This document shows positions 1 to 11,908 of a stretch of DNA of 64,000 nucleotides, one piece after another (the stretch's first letter is position 1; each line of letters starts with the position of its first letter). The notes beneath the pieces were generated by a model, which ran no database searches, was not told the origin of the DNA, and was given only the letters and a program-made list of their open reading frames with translations. Location of the stretch: positions 14,295,257-14,359,256 of the forward strand of contig JAJEKV010000005.1 in assembly GCA_021234155.1 (NCBI GenBank), read 5' to 3'. The position numbers and the translations under genes are program-made. Source of the DNA: Isoetes taiwanensis (Eukaryota > Streptophyta > Lycopodiopsida > Isoetales > Isoetaceae).

Positions 1-1411
1 GCAACCATCAACCATGCATTAAATAAAAACATTCCTTAGCAACTCACAATTCTCAACTAAATTAATCATTTTTATCCAACCATTATCTAGGACCTTAACG
101 ACTGTGAGTTTCCATATCTTTGCTAATTGATTTAATGGTTTTGACGGCCATTATTCATCTAGTTAATTCCAACATACCCCAATATCTAACTAGCTAACCT
201 GTAAATTTATCCATTAAAAACCATAATTAGCTTATATCCAATGACCACTAATTCTTAAGTTAATCTCTATCTTTTGTAACATTTCAGTTAACATTTTTTA
301 ACTAACTATTAATTTAACTTTTTTCTAACCTAACGTCACGCTTTTACTAACACGGCTGCGGCTCGTGGAATCCGGCCTCGGGCCATCGGACCCAGCCCAA
401 AACCACTTAGTTGCAAATTTAATTCGCTCTTAGGGGATTTCAATGCCAAATTATAATCGCTTTGTGGCCAAACAAGATGATTCTCGATTGATTTACTTGC
501 GACCAAACCGACCAGCCATTCTTTGGACTCCGCATCCGCCATCAATTCGGCTTGGAAAGAGCATAAAGCTTTTCGATTCTCGCTGGCAAAGAGGCTTCCA
601 GCCATTTCGCCAATTTGTGGCCCTAATCCGCTTGCCTACGGGTCAATTCTTGGGCACCGGGATCATAATATTTACACCAAATTCTACTCCAATCTTCCCC
701 GATTACGTGTTCTTTCCACATTTCGGCCTTCCCAAGGCCTAAATCGCCTGCTTTTGGGCAATTTGCCATGCTTTTCAAACGTTTCCATGCGACAAAATCA
801 TGCCGACTGGGTCACTGATGCAAGAGAAATTCCACCGCCTTTGCTAGTTCCGCTTCATCACCTAATTTTAGCCCATTCTACAAACATCTTAACCAATCTA
901 ACCCATCCCAGCTTCTTCTATCATAGATTACAATTCATGACCTATTCTTTTTTTTTGATGGAAATATTAATTTCATTACTAGCCATGCAAGCCACAAAGA
1001 TTCAAATACCAAAGAATCACTACTCATAAACCTTGCGTTTATGTTAACAACCATGCTCATACAATCTAGATACATAACCACAAATTTAAGCAAGCACGTA
1101 AATGCTACACTAGAAAAACCCCGTGTGTAAGTCTTGATCCCCACCTGAATCCCGCTTTGCTCCCTCTCCTCAAGACTCCAACACGCCTCCCAAGTATTGC
1201 TCACACCTGCTCCTTCCAGCAATTCGACCGCAATCTATCGCCTTCCCAATACTTCATGATGTACTTGTATTTATTATTAATCACTAGTATATTTATCCCA
1301 GTATAATCTTTACATATACGATATATATACTGCATGCATAATATTTCATTATTATTCCTTTGCATCCTTAAATAAAATAATTCCACAATGTACCTCAAAA
1401 TCCTAGGTCCA
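1..1411 (-). repeat. LTR copy 1 (partial, 3' LTR of element 1)
   Basis: This matches 7073-8476 and 14123-15532 along its whole length, including a run of about 100 identical bases near the start. Read on the minus strand the LTR begins TGGACCTAGG at 1411, directly after a purine-rich tract. The rest of the LTR lies left of the window. The small reading frames in it (for example at 523-1029 +) have no recognisable product and are not conserved in frame among the copies. Confidence 0.9.
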
Positions 1412-1427
1412 TTCTGGTCTCTCCTCC
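1412..1427 (-). other. Polypurine tract, element 1
   Basis: On the minus strand a run with GGAGGAGAG sits immediately before the 3' LTR start TGGACC. This is where the plus-strand primer of reverse transcription is expected. The element 2 equivalent at 8477-8490 differs by small changes. Confidence 0.6.
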
Positions 1428-1439
1428 AAAAATTCAACC

Positions 1440-2700
1440 CATGTCCTCATGGGCATCTCCTAAAACTCACGAAGAATCCAATTGGCATCTTCCCATGTGG
1501 CATCTTCCTCGTGACAACCCGCCCATTGAACCAAAAAATCTCCGTATTGTTCGCCTCCTTTTAAGCGGCGGGTTTCCTCTCGCAAAATACGTTCGGCCTG
1601 GGTACGTAAAGTTCTCCACCGCTACTAAATCATCGCCCCCAAAGATATGGGAAGGATCAAAACATACTTCCTCAAGTTACTCACATGGAAAAACGTTATG
1701 TACTTTCAAGTGTGAGGGTAACTCCAACCCGTAAGCCACCTTGCCAATACGTTCCAAAATTTCATACCTGGACCCGCATACCTAGGGGCCCATTTACCCC
1801 ACACTTTTAAATGCCATGAACTCGCTTGGGATTAATCCTCAAAACACATAATCCCCTTTTGAAATTCAAGTGGTCTACGCCTCTTATTTGCATACTTTTC
1901 TGCCTATTTTGTGCCACGCCCAAATTCTCGCGAAGTCTCCTTAGTTGAGCATCCATGTCCTCCGCTACTTCATTAGTCGCTTCAACATTGCATTGAGGAT
2001 CTCTCCAATTAAGAGGACAACGGCACTCCTTACCATACATTGCTTCAAAAGGACTCATTTTGATGGAGTCTTGATAAGTGTTGTTGTATGCAAACTTCGC
2101 CAAGTACAAGTAAGAATCCCATACCTTTGGTTGACTAGGCACATACATTCCCCGAGCATATTCTCCAAGACTTGATTAACTTCGCCCCACTTGGCCATCG
2201 GCTTGAGGGGCGATAAGATGTACCGCATATAACTTAGTCCCAATATTTTGAAACAACCCTTGCCAAAATTGGCTCATAAACTTTGTATCCCGATCCGATG
2301 AAATAGTGGTAGGCATCCCATGCAACCTAAAGATCTCCTTAACAAATAACTTCGCAATATCCATTGTCGTAGCAAGAGTCTTCGTGAGGCATAAAATGGG
2401 CCTCGCTTAGTGAGTCGGTCAACCACAACATAGATTGCATCATAACCCGAACGGTCCTGGGAAGCTCAACAATGAAGTCCATGGAAATACTCTCCCACTT
2501 AGAAGATGGAATTACCAAAGGTTGTAATTCTCCGTGCTCCCTAAACCTTGATGCTTTTACCTTCCGACAAGATAAACACTTAGCCACGCATTCTTAACCA
2601 TCTTCTTTTGTCCGGGCCAAAAGAAATTCTCAAGCGCGATTTTCCTCAAAGTCTTATGTACCGGGTGGCCCGCTAAAGACTATCATGTGCTTCATATAAC
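1440..2700 (-). pseudogene. Element 1 integrase and chromodomain, broken
   Basis: The integrase is recognisable in pieces: a zinc-binding tail (CLSCRK near 2575), the core start with MDFIVELPRT, the second catalytic Asp in SSDRDTKF, and the downstream AYNNTYQDSIKMSPFEAMYG stretch. The third catalytic acidic residue is lost: element 2 reads GQVERVNQV, whereas here the Glu codon GAG has become GGG and an extra base follows, giving GQVGRS and a stop. Several more frameshifts separate the pieces. A chromodomain-like C-terminus (EEDATWED-type motif) follows near 1440-1600. The copy cannot encode an active integrase as written. Confidence 0.85.
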
Positions 2701-4130
2701 AACCTCAATCTCAACTCCCATCATTAGGAATACACATACGGCCATTATAATATAAAAACTCCTTTAGACAATGCATACCTCGAAAATCTTGGGGGTTCTC
2801 CACCACAGTGCAAAATATGGATCATTCCTCAATTTGCTAAGAATATCCGCATCCCATTGCCCTTGTAGCACACTAATAGAGGTTAAAATGACCTTCTAGA
2901 CAAAGCATCAGCAATCACATTTTTCTTTGCCAAAGTTGATATTCAATTTCAAAATCATACTCTTCCCTTTAGTTGCATCCACCTCCTTTGCCTATTATTC
3001 AAATATGGTTGTTTTGCAAAATACTTCAGATTTTGGTGGTCGGGCCTTCAAAAAGAAACAACGACCCAAAGAAATAATGTCTCCATACCCTCAAGGCATG
3101 GATAATGGCCAACATTTCTAGATCATGCACTGGGTAATTTTGTTCAAATAGAGACAACTTACGAGATATATAAGCACAAACTCGGCCTTCCCGCAAAGAA
3201 GACTCCTCCTATAGCTTTCCCGTAAGCATCGGTGACTACATGGAAGGGTACATTCATATCCGAATCCTTAAGACCGGTGCACTAATCAAAACATCCTTTA
3301 ACTTTTGAAAACTTTCCCTCGACAACTATCACCCAATGCAAATCATTCTTCTTACCCAACAAAGAAGTCAAAGGAGCAGCAATCTTTGCAAATTTAGGAA
3401 CAAATTTTATGGTAATAACCCGCTAATCCCAAGAATGATCTTACCTCCTTCACCGCCTTTGGTGTGGGCCAATCCCTAACTCGCCTCAACCTTAGAAGGA
3501 TCCGCTCCAATCCCTTCTCTCAAATAACATGCCCAAGGTATACCAATCTAGTTTGTGCAAAAGAACACTTAGATAGCTTACCATACAACTTTTCTCGTCC
3601 GCAAAATAGCTAATGTCTGCTTAACATGTTCCACATGCTCCTCTAATGTCCTGGAATATACCAAAATATCATCAAAGAAAACCAATATAAACTTATCCAA
3701 GAAAGATCTAATATCTCATTCATTAGATGCATAAAGGTGGGGGAGCATTTGTCAACCCAAAGGGCATTACAACAAACTCGTAATGTCCGTAAAGTGTCCT
3801 AAATGCAGCCTTATAAATATCGTGTCCTTGATCCGATCGATGATATCCGGATCGTAGATCAATTTTTGTGAAGTACTTAGCTTGTCCCAACCGGTCAAAT
3901 AGCTCATCAACCCTAGGCAATGCATATCTATTCTTCATTTAATCTGTCACGGTTAAGCATGCGTAATCAATACACAACCTTAATGTCCCATCCTTCTTTT
4001 TAACAAACAAAATCTGGCGCACTAAATGGAGAAACACTCGGCCGATAAACCCTTGTTCCAATAATTCCGCTAAATTGTTTCTTCAATTCAGCCATCTCTA
4101 ATGCATGAAATTTGTATGGTGGCCTTGATG
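2690..4130 (-). pseudogene. Element 1 reverse transcriptase and RNase H, broken
   Basis: From high to low coordinate the minus strand shows the RT segment with [15 protein letters not shown] and [13 protein letters not shown] (3938-3800), the catalytic FFDDILVYS box around 3654-3684, then an RNase H region with a decayed DATGKAIGG-type motif around 3200. Frames are interrupted several times by one- to three-base indels relative to element 2 (for example an extra stop-bearing stretch at 3935-3950). The sequence otherwise matches element 2 nearly base for base. Confidence 0.85.
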
Positions 4131-4199
4131 TGGGTTCAGCCCCAGAACAAGTTCTATCTCATGATCTACCATTCTATGTGGAGGCAATTCCAAGAATTC

Positions 4200-4760
4200 T
4201 TTAGGAAACACATCGAAAAACTCATCCAACACTTTCGGATCTCGGGGCAATAGGTTGTTCCCTGTACCACTCTGCTAGCATACCAAGAATGAATCTAACA
4301 ACAATGCACATCCCATTCTTATGCAACCATTCTTAATTTGTTTCTTAAAACTTTTCCTGACAAAGGTGTAACCACTAATAATGAAGGCAATCCTTCCAAC
4401 ATACTTATCTCCATTAGGACTTTGACATGTAACTGTTTGCTCTCCGCAAATAATGCAAGCTTTATGTGGCCTTAACCATGACATTCCTAGAATAGCATCA
4501 TATTTCCCTAGGCTCAATACTTCAAAACTAGTATGGGACTCAAGATCTCCTACTTGGAATTCAAGATTGTCTACCTTAGCATAAGAAGTCTTAATTTTGC
4601 CATCACCAACTCCACATATCTAGGGTCCCACTAATCATATTCAAATCTAGTTTCTTTGCCACTTTGGGGAAATAAAGCAATGTGTACTACCACAATCAAT
4701 AAGAAAGAGAACAGGAACTCCATGAATAATACCGGAACTCCTCGATGACCACGCCTTGAT
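4200..4760 (-). pseudogene. Element 1 aspartic protease region, broken
   Basis: Minus-strand translation gives LIDCGSTHCF near 4700-4670, the retropepsin active-site box with DCG in place of the commoner DSG, followed by the conserved YDAILGMSWLRPHK stretch (about 4500-4440). One frameshift near 4450-4460 separates this from the rest when compared with 11236-11667. It lies between gag and RT as expected for Ty3 elements. Confidence 0.8.
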
Positions 4761-4779
4761 TATCTACACGACCACGGGT

Positions 4780-5960
4780 CCACTCTTTGCGGATACATGC
4801 ACATTCTTTCCACGAGGGTCCATGATTCTAGCAGCCCTAACCTCAACTGCGAGGGGTTAGCTTGTGCTATAATCCCGCCCTCCGCCACCCCTACTATTGT
4901 CCCAAAACCTCCACGACCACCACGGTTACCTCGGCCTCCATTTCCTCCGCCTTTGGCCCCGGCCCATAAGTATCACTAGAATTAGGACGGACCACCGGTT
5001 TGTTTGCCCTCCACGTTGAGAACATGCAGACGAGGCGGTACTATCCATCCATCTTCTCTGGACAATCTCATCCATAATGACCAACTTCTCTTCGCACTTT
5101 TGCATCGATTCTCATTAATACACTTTTCCCTGGTTTCATCATTCAAAGGTGCATACATAGGTCGAGATCCTCGACTTTGACCGCCCCCCGCATACTAACG
5201 GCACAGGCGTACCATGCCACCCCTCGCTGGGGAATCTACCTCTACTCGTAGATCCACCCGGTCACGCCATGTGGAAGGAGCTTGTCTCTTCTTAGCATTC
5301 TCCAAGGTTGCCTTCTCGCCTAGATCAGCTTCACGATTCTTAGCAATTCCACGAACACCTCCTCCCAGATCCTTATAGGACACACCGACATTGTGCTCTT
5401 AATATCAACCTCGCAAACCCTTCACAAATCGAAGCGAAAGCTTCTCCTTATCCTCAAAAGGACAATGATATCAAGCAACCTTACGAACTTTTCATTATAT
5501 TCGCCACCGTCCCTTTTCGTGTCGTCCAAAAACTCATTCATCTTGTCTACTTTGTATCCGGAGGCATAAAGTGTCCTTCAAAAGCAGCCTTTAAACTCTT
5601 GCCAAGTTGGCTTTTGCCACCCCCAACCTTATTTATGTCCCGCAAATAATTCTCCCACCATACTCTAGCAAATCCACCCAACATTGCACGAGCCAATACA
5701 GCTTTTAACAGAGTCTTCAAAGATTGATGAGTTTAAAATAAAACTCAACCCCACGAAGCCATGAATCCGCATCATCCCCCAGCAACATTTTCTCCAAGAA
5801 ATACTTCTCTCTTAGTGTCCTTTCAAAGACCTTCTCCACAGCCTTGTCACCGTCGTCTTTTGTTGCGACGCGACTGGGCCGCAACACTTGCTCAATAGAC
5901 CGCAAGATACCGGCTACATCGGGGTTCCACTAGGCCCAGCTCCACCACCGTCAACTCCTC
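4780..5960 (-). pseudogene. Element 1 gag, broken
   Basis: This aligns with the gag of element 2 (11909-13060). Recognisable minus-strand pieces are EKVFERTLREKYFLEKMLLGDD (here split by changes) near 5860-5790 and a KNREADLGEKATLENAKKRQ stretch near 5330-5270. The zinc knuckle region near 5040-5110 is degraded. Several indels break the frame more severely than in element 2. Confidence 0.8.
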
Positions 5961-6050
5961 TCTTGGGGATCCTCCTGAGAACTCATCTCTACAAGAATCA
6001 AATCATAGCAAATATCATCAATAATCAAAAATCTCATAATCCACTAACCC

Positions 6051-6070
6051 GGAACCTTGCTCGATACCAA
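6051..6070 (-). other. Primer binding site, element 1 (tRNA-Met type)
   Basis: The minus strand reads TTGGTATCGAGCAAGG directly inside the 5' LTR end (...AATCACACA then one base). It resembles the plant initiator tRNA-Met site TGGTATCAGAGC with a small deletion or change in the middle. It fixes the inner edge of the LTR at 6072. Confidence 0.75.
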
Positions 6071-6071
6071 C

Positions 6072-8476
6072 TGTGTGATTCCGCCCGGCCAGTTAACCTC
6101 TCGGTAACTGGAGATCCCATCGATCTCTATCGTTGGATCTACTTAACCTTAGGAACTCAAGAGTGGATTCATGCATAATTAGGTAAAGAATTTAATCTTT
6201 ATACATGCTCTAATATAAGGTCCCAAATAAAATTATTCTTGCCATTACTCATCAAAACTTCACACAACTCCCAAAGCTTTAAAATAATGTCACTTCAATC
6301 CCATATATAATAACAATAATAGTCAAGTTAATTGAACAACAATCCACACGCATCTACCCTCGCTTTTCGAGCTTGGCTACTCTCGGGAGCTGCCTTGGCG
6401 CCTCTGCTTACACCATTAACCACGGGGTTAGTCACACGGACTAAGTGGGGATCGGGGATCTAGGTCACATCTAGCATTAATAAACACAAAGCATTAACTT
6501 AGAACAATAACATAGTCTTACCATAACCTCGCCCCTGCAATCCGAGTAATTAATCCAACAAGCATAACCACAATGCATAATTTTACCAAACATAGCCATT
6601 GCAACTTGATTCCACATTGCAAACCACATATACAATAGCCAAGCAACCAAAGCATCAACATTGCAACCAATATTCCTCTGGTCTCGAAAGCAAGGTCAAC
6701 TCCTACTGACAAAGCCCGGTGACATAGAGGCGGGGTAACCACGTGTGTACACACCCATCCACGCTGCGTCCAGCATTGGAGGACCACTTAACTGTGCACG
6801 ACGTTGTACCATACGGTATCAACGCCCGATGTTCAAATAGTAATATTAACATTCTTACTGTGCAAAAACCGCGAGTCTAGACCATCGCACCTAGACTCCG
6901 GCCCCAGAGGTCTATATCAAGAATTTACATCATAAACAATTACTTACAATTCTTCATCCTTATGCCCATGCCTTAACAAGCCCACATCAAGTAATTCCAT
7001 AATACTAATTTCATGCAACTAAGAAATCCAACCATGGCTCATGTAAATTAATACAACTTTCATAATGCAAATGCAACCATCAACCATGCATTAAATAAAA
7101 ACATTCCTTAGCAACTCACAATTCTCAACTAAATTAATCATTTTTATCCAACCATTATCTAGGACCTTAACGACGGTTACCTCCATATCTTTGCTAATTG
7201 ATTTAATGGTTTTGACGGCCATTATTCATCTAGTTAATTCCAACATACCCCAATATCTAACTAGCTAACCTGTAAATTTATCCATTAAAACCATAATTAG
7301 CTTATATCCAATGACCACTAATTCTTAAGTTAATCTCTATCTTTTTGTAACATTTCGTTAACATTTTTTTTAACTAACTATTAATTTAACTTTTTCTAAC
7401 CTAACGTGCAGTTTACTAACACGGCCTGCAGCTCGTGAATCCGGCCTCCAGGCCATCAGACCCAGCCCAAAACCACTTAGTTGCAGCCGATTCTGGCTCT
7501 TACAGGGATTTCAATGCCAAATTATACTGTTTGTGGCCAAACAAGATGATTCTGATTGATTTACTTGCGGCAAATCCGACCCGGCAGATTCTTCCGGACC
7601 GGCATCCAGGCCATCAATTCGGCTTGGAAAGAGCATAAAGCTTTTCGATTCTGCTGGCAAAGAGGCTTCCAAGCCATTTCGGCCAATTTGTGGCCCTAAT
7701 CCGTCGGTTCTGGGTCAATTCTTGGGCACCAGGATCATAATATTTACAGCCAAATTCTACTCCAATCTTCCTGATTCTGTGTTCTTTCCACATTTCGGCC
7801 TTCCCAAGGCCTAAATCGGCTTGTTTCAGGGCAATTTGCCATGCTTTTCAAACGTTTCCATGCGACAAAATCATGCCGACTCACGGCCACCGATGCAAGA
7901 GAAATTCCACCGTCTTTGCTAGTTCTGGCTTCATCACCTAATTTTAGCCCATTCTACAAACATCTTAACCAATCTAACCCATCCCAGCTTCTTCTATCAT
8001 AGATTACAGTTACAGCCTATTCTTTTTGATGGAAATATTAATTTCATTACTAGCCATGCAAGCCACAGTATTCAAATACCAAAGAATCACTACTCATAAA
8101 CCTTGCGTTTATGTTAACAACCATGCTCATACAATCTAGATACATAACCACAAATTTAAGCAAGCACAGAAATGCTACACTAGAAAAACCCCAGGTGTAA
8201 GTCTTGATCCCCACCTGGAATCCCGCTTGCTCCCTCTGCACTCCAACACGCTCCCAAGTATTGCTCACACCCTGCTCCTTCACAATTCAGTCTGCAATCT
8301 ATCGCCTTCCCAATACTTCATGATGTACTTGTATTTATTATTAATCACTAGTATATTTATCCGTATAATCTTTACATATACCTATATATATACTGCATGC
8401 ATAATATTTCGATTATTATTCCTTTGCATCCTTAAATAAAAATAATTCCACAATGTACCTCAAAATCCTAGGTCCA
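6072..8476 (-). repeat. LTR copy 2 (shared by the two elements), 2405 bp
   Basis: This is a full-length LTR with TG...CA ends, bounded by the primer binding site of element 1 at 6070 and the polypurine tract of element 2 at 8477. It serves as 5' LTR of element 1 and 3' LTR of element 2. It matches LTR 3 (13131-15532) closely, with the differences gathered into short CG-rich patches. I see no convincing open frame conserved between the copies. Confidence 0.88.
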
Positions 8477-8490
8477 TCTGCCTCTCCTCC
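8477..8490 (-). other. Polypurine tract, element 2
   Basis: The minus strand reads GGAGGAGAGGCAGA immediately before TGGACCTAGG, the first bases of the LTR. It is the expected plus-strand priming site. Confidence 0.65.
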
Positions 8491-8499
8491 AAAAAAATT

Positions 8500-8945
8500 C
8501 AACCCATGTCCTCATGGGCATCTCCTAAAACTCACGAAGAATCCAATTGGCATCTTCCCATGTGGCATCTTCCTCGGGACAACCCGCCCATTGAACCAAA
8601 AAATCTCCGTATTGTTAGCCTCCTTAAGCGGCGGGTTTCCTCTCAAAAAATACGCTGCTGCCTGGGTACGTAAAGTTCTCCCTCGCTTACTAAATCATCG
8701 TCCCCCAAAGATATGGGAAGGATCAAAAACATACTTCCTCAAGTTACTCACATGGAAAACGTTATGTACTTTCAAGTGTGAGGGGTAACTCCAACCCAGT
8801 AAGCCACCTTGCCAATACGTTCCAAAATTTCATACGGACCCTGCATACCTAGGGGCCCATTTACTGCACTTTTAAATGCCGGTGAACTCGCTTGGGATTA
8901 ATCCTCAAAACACATAATCCCCTTTTTGAAATTCAAGTGGTCTAC
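8500..8945 (-). pseudogene. Element 2 integrase tail and chromodomain
   Basis: Minus-strand pieces read, in order, a GPYEILERIGKVAYW stretch (near 8860-8800), a HNVFHVSNLRKYV-type segment (8765-8730) and VQWAGCPEEDATWEDANW (about 8605-8550). The last is the C-terminal half of a chromodomain, the module that steers chromoviruses to marked chromatin. The frame is interrupted by short indels, so no single open frame covers it. This is the evidence that the array is a chromovirus rather than another Ty3 clade. Confidence 0.78.
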
Positions 8946-9700
8946 GCTCTTATTTGCATATTTATTCGTCTATTTTGTGCCACGCCCAAATTCCAGCAAA
9001 GTCTCCTTAGTTGAGCATCCATGTCCTCCGCTACTTCATTAGCTGCTTCAACATTGCATTGAGGATCTCTCCAATTAAGAGGACAACGGCACTCCTTACC
9101 ATACATTGCTTCAAAAGGACTCATTTTGATGGAATCTTGATAAGTGTTGTTGTATGCAAACTCGGCCAAGTACAAGTAAGAATCCCATACCTTTGGTTGA
9201 CTAGGCACATACATTCTGAGCATATCCTCCAAGACTTGATTAACTCGCTCCACTTGGCCATCGGCTTGAGGACGATAAGATGTACTGGCATATAACTTAG
9301 TCCCAATATTTTGAAACAACCCTTGCCAAAATTGGCTCATAAACTTTGTATCCCGATCTGATGAAATAGTGGCCGGCATCCCATGCAACCTAAAGATCTC
9401 CTTAACAAATAACTTCGCAATATCCATTGCCGTAGCAGTAGTCTTCGTAGGCATAAAATGGGCCTGCTTAGTGAGTCGGTCAACCACAACATAGATTGCA
9501 TCATAACCTGAACGTGTCCGGGGAAGCTCAACAATGAAGTCCATGGAAATACTCTCCCACTTAGAAGATGGAATTACCAAAGGTTGTAATTCTCCAGGCT
9601 CCCTAAACCACTTTTACGACAAGATAAACACTTAGCCCACGTTGCTCCTTTAACCATCTTCTTTTCCCAGGGCCAAAAGAAATTCGCATTTTCCTCAAAG
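8942..9700 (-). pseudogene. Element 2 integrase core
   Basis: A continuous frame at 9580-8942 holds most of the core: SMDFIVELPRTRSGYDAIYV carries the first catalytic Asp, ISSDRDTKFMSQFWQ the second, and GQVERVNQVLEDML the Glu, spaced as in DD35E integrases. Upstream, in another frame (about 9700-9600), lies the zinc-binding region ending CLSCRK. Among the pol segments of the array this is the best-preserved one. A frame break separates it from the zinc domain, so a complete integrase is not encoded as written. Confidence 0.9.
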
Positions 9701-10460
9701 TCTTATGTACCCTGGTGGCCCAGCTAAAGGACTATCATGTGCTTCATATAACAACCTCAATCTCAACTCCCCGATCATTAGGAATACACATACGGCCATT
9801 ATAATATAAAATTCCTTTAGACAATGCATACCTCCCGAAAATCTTGGGGGTTCTCCACCACAGTGCAAAATATGGATCATTCCTCAATTTGCTAAGAATA
9901 TCTGCATCCCATTGCCCTTGTAGCACACTAATAGAGGTTAAAAATGACCTTCTAGACAAAGCATCAACAATCACATTTTCTTTGCCAGGTTGATATTCAA
10001 TTTCAAAATCATACTCTTCCTTAGTTGCATCCACCTCCTTTGCCTATTATTCAAATATGGTTGTTTTGCAAAATACTTCAGATTTTGGTGGTCGGGTCTT
10101 CAAAAAGAAACGACCCGACCAAAGAAATAATGTCTCCATACCCTCAAGGCATGGATAATGGCCAACATTTCTAGATCATGCACGGGTAATTTTGTTCAAG
10201 GAGACAACTTACGAGATATATAAGCACAAACTTCGGCCTTCTGCAAAGAAGACTCCTCCTATAGCTTTCCCGTTGCATCGGTGACTACATGGAAGGGTAC
10301 ATTCATATCCGAATCCTTAAGACCGGTGCACTAATCAAAACATCCTTTAACTTTTGAAAACTTTCCTCGACAACTATCACCCAATGCAAATCATTCTTCT
10401 TACCCAACAAAGAAGTCAAAGGAGCAGCAATCTTTGCAAATTTAGGAACAAATTTTATGT
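9700..10460 (-). pseudogene. Element 2 RNase H and connection
   Basis: The frame at 10034-9744 reads EEYDFEIEYQPGKENVIVDA then LSRR, the classic end of Ty3 RNase H, then the linker GQWDADILSKLRNDPYF towards integrase. Further upstream a decayed TDATGKAIGGVFF motif is visible near 10290-10240, and LEQNYP lies near 10200. Frames change at several points. Confidence 0.82.
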
Positions 10461-11170
10461 AATAACCCCGCTAATCCCAAGAATGATCTTACCTCCTTCA
10501 CCGCCTTTTGGTGTGGGCCAATCCCTAATCGCCTCAACCTTAGAAGGATCCGCTCCAATCCCTTCTCTCGAAATAACATGCCCAAGGTATACCAATCTAG
10601 TTTGTGCAAAAGAACACTTAGATAGCTTACCATACAACTTTTCTCGTCGCAAAATAGCTAATGTCCGCTTAACATGTTCCACATGCTCCTCTAATGTCCC
10701 GGAATATACCAAAATATCATCAAAGAAAACCAATATAAACTTATCCAAGAAAGATCGAATATCTCATTCATTAGACGATAAAGGTGGCGGGAGCATTTGT
10801 CAACCCAAAGGGCATTACAACAAACTCGTAATGTCCGTAAGGTGTCCTAAATGCGCCTTATAAATATTCTGTCCTTGATCCGATCCGATGATATCCGGAT
10901 CGTAGATCAATTTTTGTGAAGTACTTAGCTTGTCCCAACCGGTCAAATAGCTCATCAACCCTAGGCAATGCATATCTATTCTTCATCGTAATGCAGTTAA
11001 GCATGCGGTAATCAATACACAACCTTAATGTCCCATCCTTCTTTTTAACAAACAAAACTGGCGCACTAAATGGAGAAACACTCGGCCAGATAAAACCCTT
11101 GTTCCAATAATTCCGCTAACTTGTTTCTTCAATTCAGCCATCTCTAATGCATGAAATTTGTATGGTGGCC
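10455..11170 (-). pseudogene. Element 2 reverse transcriptase
   Basis: Two large open pieces: 11055-10858 with [18 protein letters not shown] and [13 protein letters not shown] (palm, first catalytic Asp), and 10748-10455 with ILVFFDDILVYSGTLEEHVE (the FxDD catalytic box) and LVYLGHVISREGIGADPSK. Between them near 10858-10750 is the [17 protein letters not shown] region, out of frame by a small indel. All standard RT landmarks are present, but the frame is broken at least twice. Confidence 0.88.
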
Positions 11171-11235
11171 TTGATGTGGGTTCAGCCCGAGAACAAGTTC
11201 TATCTCATGATCTACCATTCTATGTGGAGGCAATT

Positions 11236-11770
11236 TCAAGTTAATTCTTTAGGAAACACATGTAAAAAACTCATCCAACACTTTTTTTCGCGGATCTCGG
11301 GGCAATAGGTTGTTCTAGACTCTGCACCCAAGAATGAATCTAACAACAATGCACATCCCATTCTTATGCAACCATTCTTAATTTGTTTCTTAAAACTTTT
11401 CCTGACAAAGGTGTAACCACTAATAATGAAGGCAATCCTTCCAAAGACATACTTATCTCCATTAGGACTTTGACATGTAACTGCTTGCTCTCCACAATGA
11501 TCAATGCAAGCTTTATGTGGCCTTAACCATGACATTCCTAGAATAGCATCATATTTCCCTAGGCTCAATACTTCAAAACTAGTATGGGACTCAAGATCTC
11601 CTACTTGGAATTCAAGATTGTCTACCTTAGCATAAGAAGTCTTAATTTTGCCATCGACCAACTCCACATATTTAGGGTCCCACTAATCATATTCAAATCT
11701 AGTTTCTTTCCCAAAATGGGGAAATAAAGCAATGTGTACTACCACAATCAATAAGAAAGAGAACAGAACT
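11236..11770 (-). pseudogene. Element 2 aspartic protease
   Basis: The active-site box LIDCGSTHCFI is readable near 11750-11715, followed after a stop by an open frame 11667-11236 with SLGKYDAILGMSWLRPHKAC. Both elements have DCG rather than DSG, so the change predates the duplication. Cysteine at this position is seen in other plant Ty3 proteases and need not be inactivating. Confidence 0.8.
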
Positions 11771-11908
11771 CCATGAATAATACGGAACTCGATGACCACA
11801 ACTTGATTATCTACACCCTGGTCCACTGCGGCAAAGATACATGCACATTCTTTCCATTGGGAGGGTCCATGATTCTAGCAGCCTAACCTCAATCAAAGCT
11901 AGGAGGGG

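Noticed and set aside
4797-4979. Proline-rich 60-codon plus-strand frame
   Set aside because: It is antisense to the Gly/Arg-rich linker after the gag zinc knuckle of element 1.
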